From: Rhodopirellula sp. SM50
GTDB taxonomy: Bacteria; Planctomycetota; Planctomycetia; Pirellulales; Pirellulaceae
Assembly: GCF_002289565.1 (NCBI RefSeq)
Contig: NZ_NTFY01000003.1
Location: forward strand, 1-64,000
DNA length: 64,000 nucleotides
Reading direction: 5' to 3'
A program made the translations under genes and the position numbers. Shown here one piece after another: positions 16,759 through 26,106 of the stretch (positions within the stretch are counted from its first letter, which is position 1; every line of letters begins with the position of its first letter). The notes beneath the pieces are model-generated. The model saw nothing but the letters and a program-made list of their open reading frames with translations. It was not told where the DNA came from and ran no database searches.

Positions 16759-17981
16759 GGTTCGCCTCTGCCGGCATCGCGGTACAGCAAGAACGCTTCT
16801 CGGCGGTGTTTGAAATCGCTGAGTTCATCTTGGTAGGCCCTTATTAATTGTTCAACCGATTTGGCGCTGAGAATTCCGTCGCGTGTCTTTTCGCTGACCA
16901 GCAATCGGTTCAGCGACTTCGTTTGCCAATCTTGGGGATAGAGTCGATGCAGTGTGGTGGCCAAGGTCAGTCCGGTCTCCAGCGGGTCAAACGCGGCTCG
17001 GTCGGTCACGATCAAGTTGACGCCGCCGCATTTCTGAGCCTCGTGTTTGCTCGCGTCGGGTGTAAACTCGATCGGCACAAACCGGATTCCGTCGAGCGGT
17101 TGAGCGTTCAATTCGCGGGCCAGGGTGATGGCATCGATCCAGGGGGCGCCCAAAACTTCGAAGGGAGTGTCGGTACCGCGTCCGACCGAGACGTTGGTCG
17201 TTTCCAGCAGCCCGACTCCCGGATAAAGCAACGCTTGCGTCAAACTGCGCATGTTCGGAGACGGGTTGATCCAGAGACGTCCAGTGGCGTCAAACATTTT
17301 GCTGCGATCCCAGTCCTCGATGCGAATGATTTGCAACTCGACATCAAGCTCCCATTCGGCCTTGAACATCATTGCCAATTCGCCGACGGTCATCCCATGA
17401 CGAACGGAGATCGGGTGGTAACCGACGAAGGATTCGTCACCGGGATCCAGAACGGGACCTTGCACGGAGACACCATTGATCGGGTTCGGTCGGTCCAGCA
17501 CCACAAAACGGATTTGGTGTTGGGCGGACGCTTTCATCGCCCCGCCCATGGTGGAGATGTAGGTATAGAAACGCGTTCCGATGTCTTGAATATCAAACAC
17601 AAGTGTGTCGATCCCCTCGAGCATCTCGGCCGTGGGGACTCGGGTCTTGCCGTACAAGCTATGGACTTTCAAACCTGTCAGCGAGTCGCGTTGATCATCG
17701 ATGTTTGCTTGGTCCAAGACGCCGGCGAAACCGTGTTCGGGGCTGAACAGAGCCACCAGCGTGACGTTCGGTGATTCATGGAACAGCTTGACGGTAGAGA
17801 CTCCGCGCGCGTTTGTGCCGGTATGGTTGGTGATCAAGCCAATTTTTCGGCCGGCGAGTTGTTGGAATGCGTCTCGTTGGAGCACATCAATGCCCGCCAA
17901 AACTTGCCCGGCGGCATGACGCGGCAAAGTCGCCATCAGGGCAAGGGGGAATAGCAGTGAAAGGAAGACATGCTTGTTCAT
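16755..17981 (-). CDS. namZ: NamZ-type exo-beta-N-acetylmuramidase, exported (DUF1343)
   Basis: A 408-residue protein with a signal peptide (MNKHVFLSLLFPLALMATLPRHAAGQ) and the full DUF1343 fold: RKIGLITNHTGTNARG, VALFSPEHGFAG (Glu82-His83), VFDIQDIGTRFYTYISTMGGAM, VLDRPNPINGVSVQGPV, VRHGMTVGELAMMF and VGRGTDTPFEVLGAPW. Members of this family in Bacillus and Tannerella cleave MurNAc from the non-reducing ends of glycan fragments. The ATG at 17981 overlaps the symporter stop by 4 nt, and the following paralogue overlaps this stop by 4 nt, so all three are translationally coupled. Predicted role: release of MurNAc in the periplasm for uptake by the coupled symporter and use by MurQ encoded divergently. 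Confidence 0.85.
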   Translation of the reverse strand: MNKHVFLSLLFPLALMATLPRHAAGQVLAGIDVLQRDAFQQLAGRKIGLITNHTGTNARGVSTVKLFHESPNVTLVALFSPEHGFAGVLDQANIDDQRDSLTGLKVHSLYGKTRVPTAEMLEGIDTLVFDIQDIGTRFYTYISTMGGAMKASAQHQIRFVVLDRPNPINGVSVQGPVLDPGDESFVGYHPISVRHGMTVGELAMMFKAEWELDVELQIIRIEDWDRSKMFDATGRLWINPSPNMRSLTQALLYPGVGLLETTNVSVGRGTDTPFEVLGAPWIDAITLARELNAQPLDGIRFVPIEFTPDASKHEAQKCGGVNLIVTDRAAFDPLETGLTLATTLHRLYPQDWQTKSLNRLLVSEKTRDGILSAKSVEQLIRAYQDELSDFKHRREAFLLYRDAGRGEP

Positions 17982-19522
17982 CTTGATTCCTCGTCGTGTG
18001 GTGAGTCTTTCTCGACGCTGGATGCAGCAGGGGATAGGGATGGAATGAATTGACTGGCAAGGTAGCCGGAGGCGAAGGTGGCGAGCGATCCGATGATTGC
18101 AAACCAAGGCCAGGCGATGGAGGTTCCGAATTTGATCGCGGTCAACACAGCGATCCCGGTCACCATTCCCACCAGGGCGCCGCGTTGGTGGGCCGAGCGG
18201 CTGAACATGCCCAGCGCGAACACTCCCAGCAAGATGCCTGCGGTAAAGCCCGCGATCGCCAAGGCATCGCCGACGACGCTGCGGGAGAGGTAGCTGGCTC
18301 CCATGCCGATGGCGATTTGTAGCACGCCAAAAACGATCGTGAAGACGCGACCGGCGGACAGCAGTTTGTGTGAGTGATCGGTTTGGGAATCATCTTCGGC
18401 AATTTCGGGGTAAGCCCACGGCGCGTAGAAATCGGAGACGGCGGCCGCGGCCGATGAATTCAGTGAGCTGGAAAGTGTCGACATCGCTGCGGCGAAAACC
18501 GCGGCCAGCGTGATTCCGACGAGGCCGATCGGTAGATGATCGACGATGAAGGTCGCGAAAACTTCGTCGTTGTGTTCGAACGTTTGTGGTTCGACCGCGG
18601 TGTAATAGGCGGCCAGGGCGACGCCCAGCAGCAGAAACAGCGCGAACTGGGCGAAGACCACCACACCACTGGCAATCACCGCACGTTGCGCGTCGCGCGA
18701 ACTGCGGGCACACAAATAACGCTGGACAAACATTTGGTCGGTACCATGGGTCCCCAACGTCAACACTGCACCTCCGATCAAACCCGACCAAAACGTGTAG
18801 GTCTCGGTCCACAGGCTGAATGTTTCGCTCGACTGCCAGCGGAAATCGAGAAGCTGAAATCGTCCGCTGGAGTTGCCAAATTCCCACAGTTCCGCCCAAC
18901 CTCCGGGCAAGAAACCGACCAGGATCTTGAGCGCCAAGAGTCCCCCAGCCATGTAAACAACCAGTTGCAGACAGTCGCTCCAGATCACGGCCTTCATCCC
19001 GCCGAAGAACGTGTACAGGATGGTGGCGATGCCGATCAATGCGATGCAGAGGTGGAGGTCGATTCCCAGCACCTTTTCGAGTGCGATGCCGGCTAAAAAG
19101 AGCCGTAATCCGTCACCCAGATTCCGCGTGATCAGGAACAACAGCGAGGCACATTGCTTGCTCGCCCCTCCAAATCGCTGTTGCAGGATTTCGTAAGCGG
19201 TAAAGATTTTGCCGCGGCAGTACAGCGGCACCAGCACGATTGCGACGATCACGCGGCCCAACAGAAACCCCAGCGCGAGCTGCAAGAACCGCATGTCGCC
19301 GCCGGCGGCGAACGCGATCCCCGGCACGCTCAAGAATGTTGCGGTGCTGGTTTCTGTGGCGACGATCGAACCCAGGATGGCCCACCACGGCAAATCACGC
19401 CCGCCCAGCAGGTATCCCGAAAGATCTTTCTGGTCACGCCCCACCCACACGCCCAACGCCACCATCGCCAGCATGTAGACGACTAAGATCGAAGCGTCGA
19501 TCAAACTGATTGACAAATCCAT
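17978..19522 (-). CDS. sodium:solute symporter (SSS family), candidate MurNAc importer
   Basis: A 514-residue polytopic transporter with about 13 hydrophobic segments. SSS hallmarks are GGRDLPWWAILGSIVATETSTATFLSVPG near residues 41-70 and AAVFAAAMSTLSSSLNSSAAA near 345-365. It is the first gene of a three-gene operon with two NamZ proteins, and diverges from murQ and a sugar kinase. SSS members carry sugars, amino acids and sialic acid with sodium; the context points to MurNAc or a MurNAc-containing disaccharide. A transporter of this general kind (MurT) accompanies the MurK/MurQ genes in Tannerella forsythia, as I recall it. The substrate assignment is inference from the neighbours. Confidence 0.8.
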   Translation of the reverse strand: MDLSISLIDASILVVYMLAMVALGVWVGRDQKDLSGYLLGGRDLPWWAILGSIVATETSTATFLSVPGIAFAAGGDMRFLQLALGFLLGRVIVAIVLVPLYCRGKIFTAYEILQQRFGGASKQCASLLFLITRNLGDGLRLFLAGIALEKVLGIDLHLCIALIGIATILYTFFGGMKAVIWSDCLQLVVYMAGGLLALKILVGFLPGGWAELWEFGNSSGRFQLLDFRWQSSETFSLWTETYTFWSGLIGGAVLTLGTHGTDQMFVQRYLCARSSRDAQRAVIASGVVVFAQFALFLLLGVALAAYYTAVEPQTFEHNDEVFATFIVDHLPIGLVGITLAAVFAAAMSTLSSSLNSSAAAAVSDFYAPWAYPEIAEDDSQTDHSHKLLSAGRVFTIVFGVLQIAIGMGASYLSRSVVGDALAIAGFTAGILLGVFALGMFSRSAHQRGALVGMVTGIAVLTAIKFGTSIAWPWFAIIGSLATFASGYLASQFIPSLSPAASSVEKDSPHDEESR

Positions 19523-19545
19523 GTTCCTGTATTGTGATCACCGCA

Positions 19546-19636
19546 CGGTAGGGTCGTTGGTGTTTCGATTCCACTGTCGCTGCGATGCAGCGACAGTGGA
19601 CGGCTAAAGCCTGCACACCAACACTCATGCCCGTAT
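19546..19636. repeat. dispersed palindromic repeat (family B) with perfect 13-bp hairpin in the salvage-cluster promoter region
   Basis: CCACTGTCGCTGC at 19571-19583 and its exact complement at 19587-19599 form a hairpin with a 3-nt loop. The flanks GTCGTTGGTGTTT and GCACACCAACACTCATGCC (19613-19631) recur at 24515-24533 and, inverted, at 40260-40289 and 40425-40500. It occupies the ~225-bp space between the divergent symporter and murQ starts, so the promoters must lie beside or within it. Confidence 0.85.
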
Positions 19637-19747
19637 CATTCGTACCTGGCCCCTTTTTCGTTGGGGTCGGATAGTTTATCGAATCGAATCGCCGCCGTGG
19701 TTTGTCAACGGAGGCCGAAATCAGGTGTAGAACCCCAACAACCCGAC

Positions 19748-20647
19748 ATGCTGAACAATTTGACCACTGAAGCCCGGAATCCAGAATCGAGCGAAATTGA
19801 TTCGCTGTCGGCACTGGAGATCGTTCGGCTGATGAACCGCCAAGATGCATTGATCGCTGCCGCCGTGGCCGCACAAGCGGAGTCGATCGCCGCAGCGATC
19901 GACGTGATCGCCGACCGTTTCCGTGCCGGGGGGCGGCTGTTCTACATGGGGGCGGGGACTTCGGGCCGATTGGGGGTGCTCGATGCGAGTGAATGTCCGC
20001 CAACCTTCAACACCCGGCCAGAGATGGTGGTCGGCTTGATTGCTGGAGGCGAGAAAGCGTTGACGCGTGCGATCGAAGGCGCCGAAGATCATCCTGAGTT
20101 GGGTCAACGCGACTTGGCCGACAAAGAACTGTCTGATCAAGATGTCGTGATGGGGATCGCGACGAGTGGGCGAACCCCCTACGTGATCGGCGGCTTACGA
20201 TTCGCCAACCAAGTCGGCGCCTTCACGATCGGATTGAGCTGCAATGCCGACTGTGAACTGAGTCCCCATAGTCAAATCATGATCACGCCGGTCGTCGGCC
20301 CCGAGGTGATCAGCGGTTCGACGCGGATGAAGGCGGGGACCGCCACAAAAATGGTGCTCAACATGCTCACCACCGGTGCGATGGTCCGGATCGGTAAGAC
20401 GTATGGCAATTTGATGGTCGATCTGCGTGCCACCAACGAAAAACTGACCATGCGATCCTGTCAAATTGTTGCCGAACTCACGGGGGTACCACCGCTAGAG
20501 GCACGTCAATTGTTGGACCGCTGCGATGGCGAAGTGAAGACGGCAATCGTTTCGCAGTTGAGAGGCGTCACCGCCGATGAGGCTCGTCAACAACTCTCCG
20601 AGTGCGATGGCCATTTGCGCCGCGCACTTCAACGAGACGACGCGTGA
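19748..20647 (+). CDS. murQ: N-acetylmuramic acid 6-phosphate etherase
   Basis: A 299-residue cytoplasmic SIS-fold enzyme that removes D-lactate from MurNAc-6-phosphate to give GlcNAc-6-phosphate. Diagnostic segments are [25 protein letters not shown] (catalytic Glu in ASECPP), [39 protein letters not shown] and [18 protein letters not shown], followed by a C-terminal helical UBA-like region. Length is normal for MurQ (about 300). ATG at 19748 gives the typical [10 protein letters not shown] opening; the frame upstream is not conserved. The stop overlaps the next start by 1 nt (TGATG). It anchors the functional reading of the whole 15556-21579 cluster as MurNAc salvage. Confidence 0.95.
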   Translation: MLNNLTTEARNPESSEIDSLSALEIVRLMNRQDALIAAAVAAQAESIAAAIDVIADRFRAGGRLFYMGAGTSGRLGVLDASECPPTFNTRPEMVVGLIAGGEKALTRAIEGAEDHPELGQRDLADKELSDQDVVMGIATSGRTPYVIGGLRFANQVGAFTIGLSCNADCELSPHSQIMITPVVGPEVISGSTRMKAGTATKMVLNMLTTGAMVRIGKTYGNLMVDLRATNEKLTMRSCQIVAELTGVPPLEARQLLDRCDGEVKTAIVSQLRGVTADEARQQLSECDGHLRRALQRDDA

Positions 20648-21579
20648 TGCATCAAGACGACTTGATCCTCGCCATCGATGGGGGCGGATCAAAGACGATG
20701 GCGTGGCTTGCGCGTCGTGATGACCAAGGCGGTCTCCAAAGAATCGGGGCCGGGCGGTCGGGGCCTTCCAACGCGCGCAGCGTCGGCTTTGAACAAGCGA
20801 CGGCGAACCTGGATCTCGCCATCGACGCTGCCTTTGATGATGCCGAGCGAGCCCGCACGACGGTGGCTAGCGCCTGTCTGTCGCTCGCCGGTGCGGATCG
20901 CGAGTCCGAGCAAGCCGAAATTCGAAGTTGGGCGCAGCAACGCGAGCTATCGCATCACTTGAAGATTACCAATGATGCGATTCCGGTGTTGTACGCGGCA
21001 TCCGACGCCGGAGTGGGGATTGCATTGATCTCCGGGACCGGTTCACTGGCGATCGGACGCAGCGCTACCGGAGCGACCGCGCGGTGTGGAGGTTGGGGCG
21101 GATTGTTTGGTGATGAAGGGAGCGGATATCAAATCGGTGTTGCCGGTTTGCGCGCCGTCGCGCGGGCTGCCGATGGTCGCGGTCCCCAAACCAGCTTGCT
21201 GCCACGTTTCCTGGAGCGATTTCAAATCGCCAATCCGAGCGAATTGGTTCCGATCATTTATTCCGAGCAAACCAATCGCTCCTCGATCGCACGGCTTGCC
21301 CCGATCGTGTTTGCGGCTGCTGAGTCGGGAGATGTCGCCGCAGCAGGCATCGTCGAGTCCGCGGCAGCGGAGTTGTCTGAGATGGTGGCAGTGCTGGCGC
21401 ACCGCCTGGGGTTCGTCGATGCGCCGTTTGTCTTTGCCGTCACGGGTGGTGTGCTAACGCAGCAGCCAGGGTTTGCCGAGCGGATACGGCTGCTGCTGGT
21501 TGATTCGAATCTGCAGCCAATGCTGCAACGGATCAATGACCCGGTTGCTGGATCGTTGGTCTTGGCCGCAGCCGAGTGA
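20647..21579 (+). CDS. BadF/BadG-type N-acetylhexosamine kinase, candidate MurNAc/GlcNAc kinase
   Basis: A 310-residue sugar kinase of the ASKHA fold. Phosphate-1 motif LAIDGGGSKTMAWL at the N-terminus, KITNDAIPVLYAAS, phosphate-2 GIALISGTGSLAIGR, CGGWGGLFGDEGSGYQIG and the adenosine motif FAVTGGVLTQQ are all visible. This family includes GlcNAc kinase and MurK, which phosphorylates MurNAc and GlcNAc at position 6. It overlaps murQ by 1 nt, which strongly suggests it supplies MurNAc-6-phosphate to MurQ. Start ATG 20647; a GTG codon at 20644 is directly adjacent. It follows that the symporter imports free rather than phosphorylated sugar, in contrast to the PTS route of E. coli. Confidence 0.85.
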   Translation: MHQDDLILAIDGGGSKTMAWLARRDDQGGLQRIGAGRSGPSNARSVGFEQATANLDLAIDAAFDDAERARTTVASACLSLAGADRESEQAEIRSWAQQRELSHHLKITNDAIPVLYAASDAGVGIALISGTGSLAIGRSATGATARCGGWGGLFGDEGSGYQIGVAGLRAVARAADGRGPQTSLLPRFLERFQIANPSELVPIIYSEQTNRSSIARLAPIVFAAAESGDVAAAGIVESAAAELSEMVAVLAHRLGFVDAPFVFAVTGGVLTQQPGFAERIRLLLVDSNLQPMLQRINDPVAGSLVLAAAE

Positions 21580-21633
21580 GAGCATTGGAGGCGTGCGGAA
21601 TGACGCTCGAACGGGGTAACGCCCGATACGAAC

Positions 21634-21820
21634 CTTGTCTTCACTTAGCGGCAGGGCGCGAGCCCTCCGGTGCTTCTTGTCTTCACTTAGCGGCAGGGCG
21701 CGAGCCCTCCGGTCTTTCACGGTGTTTTTGAAACGCGACCGGACGGCTCGCGCCGTTCCGCTAACACCGTTAGAGCCAAAGTAAGTGACATTAGGCTCGC
21801 GCCCTACCGCTAAAAATGCT
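21634..21820. repeat. dispersed repeat family C: two direct and two inverted copies
   Basis: The unit TTAGCGGCAGGGCGCGAGCC plus CTCCGGT occurs twice in direct orientation with a 42-bp period (starting near 21643 and 21685), followed by two inverted, more diverged copies (GGCTCGCGCC near 21740 and 21794, each leading into CCGCTAA). The same unit is found at 51193-51353. The block fills the space between the kinase and the convergent metallohydrolase gene and can fold into long stems. Confidence 0.9.
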
Positions 21821-21862
21821 TCGAAGTCTCGGGGCGATGGGATTTCGGAACGAACTCCCTGG

Positions 21863-24277
21863 CTACTGTTTTGATTCTGCAAGAATCGTTCGATAACGCT
21901 CGGCGGCGCGATCGTAGGCGGCTCTGGCTGCTGACCGTTCGGATTCTCGGATTTGACCTCGCTTGGAATTCCAGCACGTCTCGACGGCATCGACGCACCA
22001 TTGGGCACTTTTCTTGCTGGCCCGGATCGGTTCGCCGGCGACGTGGACGAAGACCGGATTGGTGTGAACCGAGGGCAGGATGCGGACGGCCACCCACGAG
22101 GATGCTTGGATCTCGACGGGTATCGAATGAGAGGTCTGCGATCCGTCGGCGACGATTTCGCGTGTTGCGACGACGTGCCCATTGACGATGACTTCCACCG
22201 GGACGCGGCGTGAATCACCGAGTCGACAGCGTTCAATGTGCCAGTACGGTTTTTCATCCAAACGGAGTTTTCGAATCCGCTCGGTTTCCTCGGTCGGCGT
22301 TTCCTTCAGCAACGCCGCGACGTCGAAGGTGACGTCGACGGTCTGGGGGCGATCGAGATCGAGGCGGCTGGTCGCGTCGTTTGCCGATTGCTTTTGTCCC
22401 ACGCCCAGGCCATCGACGGCGAAATCGATGATGTGACTCAAACCGTCCCCGCAATAGCTGCGACCGTCCTTTAACCCCGCGATCCAATTTTCATAATGGA
22501 GAGGTTGATCTTCGTCGAGCTGGACATAGATCCGACCCAAGCCGACGCGGTCGCCATAGATACAGGGGAAATCGGTTTCGCCGCTGATCCGGGCGGTCAT
22601 GCCACAGTTGAGCGTGTGGTACCAGATGTTCAATTCCCAGATGGCCGGCGTGTCGACGGCGGAGATGAAATCACAGACGTCTTCGGTCACGGTGACGATG
22701 TATTCGTTGGCTCCGATGCCATCGAATTTGGGCATCGCATAATCGGGCAGCGTCTCGGCCGCTTGGCCTCTCCAGTCTCCCGTGGCTCCGCCCCAGGGAC
22801 GACCGACAAACTTGCGAGACCCGTCGGGCATTTTGTCCGGCAGAGCCAATCCCCATCCGCTATGGCTGTAGCCGACAACACCGCCTTGTTGTTTGCCCCA
22901 CTTGAGCACCGGCAAGGTCCAGCTGGGCCAGTCTTCAAGAACTTTCGTGCCCGGATAATCGTCTTCGGAAAGATTCAGCAGGCACAGGTGACCGGCATGC
23001 GAGCTGGGGAATCCGCTGACTTCGACGTCATAACGCATCAGGTTGTCAGCGGTCGATAGCGCGGACGTTTGGCCGTTAAAGAATTCCTTTTGGGTGTACC
23101 AGCAGGGGCCCCAACTGAGCACGCAGCCGACGTTGACATCTTCGCCCAGCAGGTGTCGCATCATGTCTTCGGGACCGACGCCTTCGGTGGGGCTGTCATA
23201 GTGGGCACAGCCGGCGGCGTGGACATGGTGGTCGCCGGAATACCAGCGGCGTTTGGCCAGATGGATCCAGCGTTTGAGTTGAAAGGATTCGTGATGCTTG
23301 GCGGCTGCTGGGATTTGGAGACGGCGTCGGATCGGAATGTACTCCGGCCCGCGCGTGACCGAGACGTTGTATTCGCCCGGTGGCAGCAAGACGGATTCTC
23401 CGTCGGCCCGGTAGACCTGCTGGTGGAAGAAGAAATCAGGCGCCAGCCGCTTGGCAGGGTTCGGGTACACGCGTCCCAAATCGTCGGTGATCAGCAGTGA
23501 CGCCATGGCCGGTTTGCCATCGACATCGGTGATTCCCAGCTGCACGTCGACGGCACGCTGGCAATCGAACAGGATCGCCACACTGTTGCGAAAGCCGATG
23601 TCCTGCGTTCCCTGGCCGACATGGAAGGAGAGGCCGGCTTCGCGTTTCCCCGCGTCGCGGCTGCTGAGCATGATGATTCGGTACTCGAGGTTGAGACCGC
23701 TGAGTTGCTTTTTCAGCGGTGCGCGGTTGAGCATCGATAGATCCAGCCAACGGTCTTCGGTTTCATCGGGATCGACCAAGTCTTCGTCGGTACGAGGCTG
23801 CTGTCGCGCGCCGCGTCCCTTCTGATAGACCGGTGCGGCGTTGGGGCTGTCGGCGACCAATTCAGGTGTGATGCCAGCTTCGTTGTGGACTTTGACCAGG
23901 AAGGCCCGCCAGCCCTGTTGCATCAGTTGCTTTTTGACGGGCCCTTCGGCGACTTTGACGCGGCTTTCGGCATTGATGTGCACCGACGCCAAACACAACG
24001 GGTCCAATGTCGATTGAATGGCGCGGGACACGTCGGCGGGTTTGTCGAGTTCCGCGGCCAACCGGATCGCCGCGAGCGTCGTCTCACTGAGCGGCGATCC
24101 GGCGAATTCCATCGCTTCGACCAACCGCCGTGTCGCCGCCAAGAGGGGTTGTTTGGGGACGTGATGAACGATCGCCAAGTCGTCTTGTCCGTTGGCCAGA
24201 CGACTGGTCGGCATCAAACAGATTGCGATGCCGAGCGTCAGAAGATGACAGCGGGACACGGATCGAACAGTGCTCAT
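21863..24277 (-). CDS. exported CehA/McbA-type PHP-like metallohydrolase
   Basis: An 804-residue protein with a signal peptide (CHLLTLGIAICLMPTSRLANGQ). Residues ~30-350 carry helical and beta-sandwich modules (one resembles a prealbumin-like domain: GKPAMASLLITDDLGRVYPN...LPPGEYNVSVTRGPEY), then the metal-site motif WYSGDHHVHAAGCAHYDSP near residue 370 and the rest of a PHP-type barrel (VVGYSHSGWGL, DGIGANEYIVTVTEDVCDFI). This combination is seen in planctomycete CehA/McbA-family proteins; family founders hydrolyse carbaryl, but the planctomycete substrates are unknown. The start ATG at 24277 has a good ribosome binding site (AAGGA, 7 nt spacer) and begins the signal peptide. The C-terminal ~40 residues are a charged helix. 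Confidence 0.7.
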   Translation of the reverse strand: MSTVRSVSRCHLLTLGIAICLMPTSRLANGQDDLAIVHHVPKQPLLAATRRLVEAMEFAGSPLSETTLAAIRLAAELDKPADVSRAIQSTLDPLCLASVHINAESRVKVAEGPVKKQLMQQGWRAFLVKVHNEAGITPELVADSPNAAPVYQKGRGARQQPRTDEDLVDPDETEDRWLDLSMLNRAPLKKQLSGLNLEYRIIMLSSRDAGKREAGLSFHVGQGTQDIGFRNSVAILFDCQRAVDVQLGITDVDGKPAMASLLITDDLGRVYPNPAKRLAPDFFFHQQVYRADGESVLLPPGEYNVSVTRGPEYIPIRRRLQIPAAAKHHESFQLKRWIHLAKRRWYSGDHHVHAAGCAHYDSPTEGVGPEDMMRHLLGEDVNVGCVLSWGPCWYTQKEFFNGQTSALSTADNLMRYDVEVSGFPSSHAGHLCLLNLSEDDYPGTKVLEDWPSWTLPVLKWGKQQGGVVGYSHSGWGLALPDKMPDGSRKFVGRPWGGATGDWRGQAAETLPDYAMPKFDGIGANEYIVTVTEDVCDFISAVDTPAIWELNIWYHTLNCGMTARISGETDFPCIYGDRVGLGRIYVQLDEDQPLHYENWIAGLKDGRSYCGDGLSHIIDFAVDGLGVGQKQSANDATSRLDLDRPQTVDVTFDVAALLKETPTEETERIRKLRLDEKPYWHIERCRLGDSRRVPVEVIVNGHVVATREIVADGSQTSHSIPVEIQASSWVAVRILPSVHTNPVFVHVAGEPIRASKKSAQWCVDAVETCWNSKRGQIRESERSAARAAYDRAAERYRTILAESKQ

Positions 24278-24617
24278 GCAACGTTCCTTGTGCGAGGGAT
24301 GTGGGGTCGTGCGGGGTATCATTTTGTAACGTATCCATCGCTGGAGCGTGTGTGCCAGGGATTTTCGAGGATCGCGGATTACAAATTCGTTCTCAAAAAA
24401 ACGCCGTCAGCGGGTAAACTAGTGGACAGGATCTGGGGTTCAGCAATCGTTGGTGTGTCTCGATTAGGCGATTCCTGGTCGCTGTTAGGCAGCGTCCGTA
24501 GGCGGCTCAAGCCAGCACACCAACACTCATGCCATTCGTCACTGCCCCTTCTCCGCAGCAGTTCTCTATCACGCCATCCGTTCCCTGGAATCCGCACCCA
24601 CCTCCCGCGACTGACCA
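24278..24617. repeat. intergenic region with a partial family B repeat
   Basis: Between the divergent metallohydrolase and MacA-like genes. Positions 24483-24537 hold a partial family B copy: GGCGGCTCAAGCC followed by GCACACCAACACTCATGCC (24515-24533), the latter identical to 19613-19631. Nothing else was recognised; the MacA-like promoter presumably lies downstream of the repeat. Confidence 0.75.
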
Positions 24618-26090
24618 ATGGCCCATCCGATCTCATTTGTTTCAATCTGGGGGCAACGAACGCTGATCGCGCTCGTCTTGCTGGGGGTCGTCGGTGCGGT
24701 CACCACGTTTGCGACCAGCACGCTCGATGGTGACGTCGAATCGTCGATTCTGACCCACCGCGTCTCACCCGGCAAACTGGCGGTCACGGTGACCGAAAAT
24801 GGTACGGTCGAAAGCAGCAACAACGAAGAAATCAAGTGCATGGTCAAGGGCGGCAGCACGGTCCTGTGGGTGATTGAGACCGGAACGATCGTCAAGCCCG
24901 GCGATGAACTGGTGCGATTGGACACGTCACAGATCGAAGACAATATTTTGGCTCAGGAGATCATTTACGAGAACGCCCTGGCCAACAAGATCACTGCCGA
25001 AAGCGACGTGGCGGTCGCGGAGACGAGCATCACGGAATACCTGGAAGGGACGTTCATTGAAGAACGAAGTACGATCGAAAAAGAGATCTTCGATGCCGAG
25101 CAAGCGCTCAAGCAGGCCGAACTGAGTTACGAGTCCAACGTTCGGATGGCCGCCAAGGGATTGATCAAGACGCTTCAATTGCAGGGTGAAAAATTTGCCG
25201 TCGATTCGGCTCGCAAAGCGTTGGAACTGAAAAACACCAAGTTGATGGCCCTGGAGAAATACAAGAAGCAGAAGGAGTTGCAGACGTTGGAGAGCAACTT
25301 GCGGGCGGCCAAGGCGCGACTTGCATCCTTCGACGCGTCACTGCGACTCGAACAGGCCCGCTTGGAACGCGAAAAAGAACAGCTGAAGAACTGCACGATC
25401 ACCGCCGAGATCGGTGGGATGGTAATTTTCCCCTCCATGGCCGACTGGAAATCGACTCCGGATATCGAAGAAGGGGCCGTTGTGCGTGAGCAGCAAACGC
25501 TGTTGGTGATTCCCGATGTCAGTCAAATGCAAGTCAAAGTCGGGATCCATGAATCGAAAGTGGATCGTTTGAAGGTCGGTATGCCGGCGAAAATTGAGTT
25601 GCAGGACGTCCAACTGGTGGGCGAAGTCAGCGAGATTGCCGAAGTCACCAAGCCGGCGGGTTGGTGGACCGGTAACTTGGTCAAATACGACACGATCATC
25701 AAATTGCAACAACGCGAAGGGTTGAAGCCGGGCATGAGTGCCATCGTCGATGTCGTGCTGGCCGAGCACAATGACGTGCTGACCGTTCCCGTGGCGAGCA
25801 TCTTGGAAAGCGACGGACAGTTTTTCTGTTGGGTGGAAGAACGCGGCAAGGTGACCCGTCGTCTGATCCAATTGGGCGACACCAATGACGAGTTCACCAT
25901 CGTCACCGCCGGACTGGCCAGTGGCGAGAAAGTCGTGTTGGATCCGTTGGCCTATGTCGATGAAGCGCAGCAGCAGGCCTTGCGCGGGGCGAAAGCGGGG
26001 GAGCAAGACGCTGCGGAGTTGGCCGGCATGGTGAAGCAGGATTCCGAGTCGCCCAAGCCGTCTTCGTCCAAGCCCGCTCCCGGAACGTGA
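24618..26090 (+). CDS. MacA/HlyD-type periplasmic adaptor
   Basis: A 490-residue membrane-fusion protein. An N-terminal anchor (LIALVLLGVVGAVTTFAT) is followed by a lipoyl half (LAVTVTENGTVESSNNEEIKCMV), a very long coiled-coil hairpin (~100-255, many Glu/Lys/Ala heptads), the second lipoyl half (LKNCTITAEIGGMVIFPS) and beta-barrel and membrane-proximal domains (HNDVLTVPVASIL). It lies 16 bp before a MacB-like permease. The pattern is that of tripartite ABC efflux, with the adaptor linking the permease to an outer-membrane channel. The C-terminal tail is Ser/Pro/Lys-rich. The Trp-containing VTKPAGWWTGNLVKYDT segment is common in planctomycete members. Confidence 0.8.
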   Translation: MAHPISFVSIWGQRTLIALVLLGVVGAVTTFATSTLDGDVESSILTHRVSPGKLAVTVTENGTVESSNNEEIKCMVKGGSTVLWVIETGTIVKPGDELVRLDTSQIEDNILAQEIIYENALANKITAESDVAVAETSITEYLEGTFIEERSTIEKEIFDAEQALKQAELSYESNVRMAAKGLIKTLQLQGEKFAVDSARKALELKNTKLMALEKYKKQKELQTLESNLRAAKARLASFDASLRLEQARLEREKEQLKNCTITAEIGGMVIFPSMADWKSTPDIEEGAVVREQQTLLVIPDVSQMQVKVGIHESKVDRLKVGMPAKIELQDVQLVGEVSEIAEVTKPAGWWTGNLVKYDTIIKLQQREGLKPGMSAIVDVVLAEHNDVLTVPVASILESDGQFFCWVEERGKVTRRLIQLGDTNDEFTIVTAGLASGEKVVLDPLAYVDEAQQQALRGAKAGEQDAAELAGMVKQDSESPKPSSSKPAPGT

Positions 26091-26106
26091 TCGAGGCTGA
26101 AACGAG

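Noticed and set aside
19571-19599. Specific operator for a MurR-like regulator.
   Set aside because: The same hairpin family occurs at other unrelated sites and no regulator gene is in the cluster.
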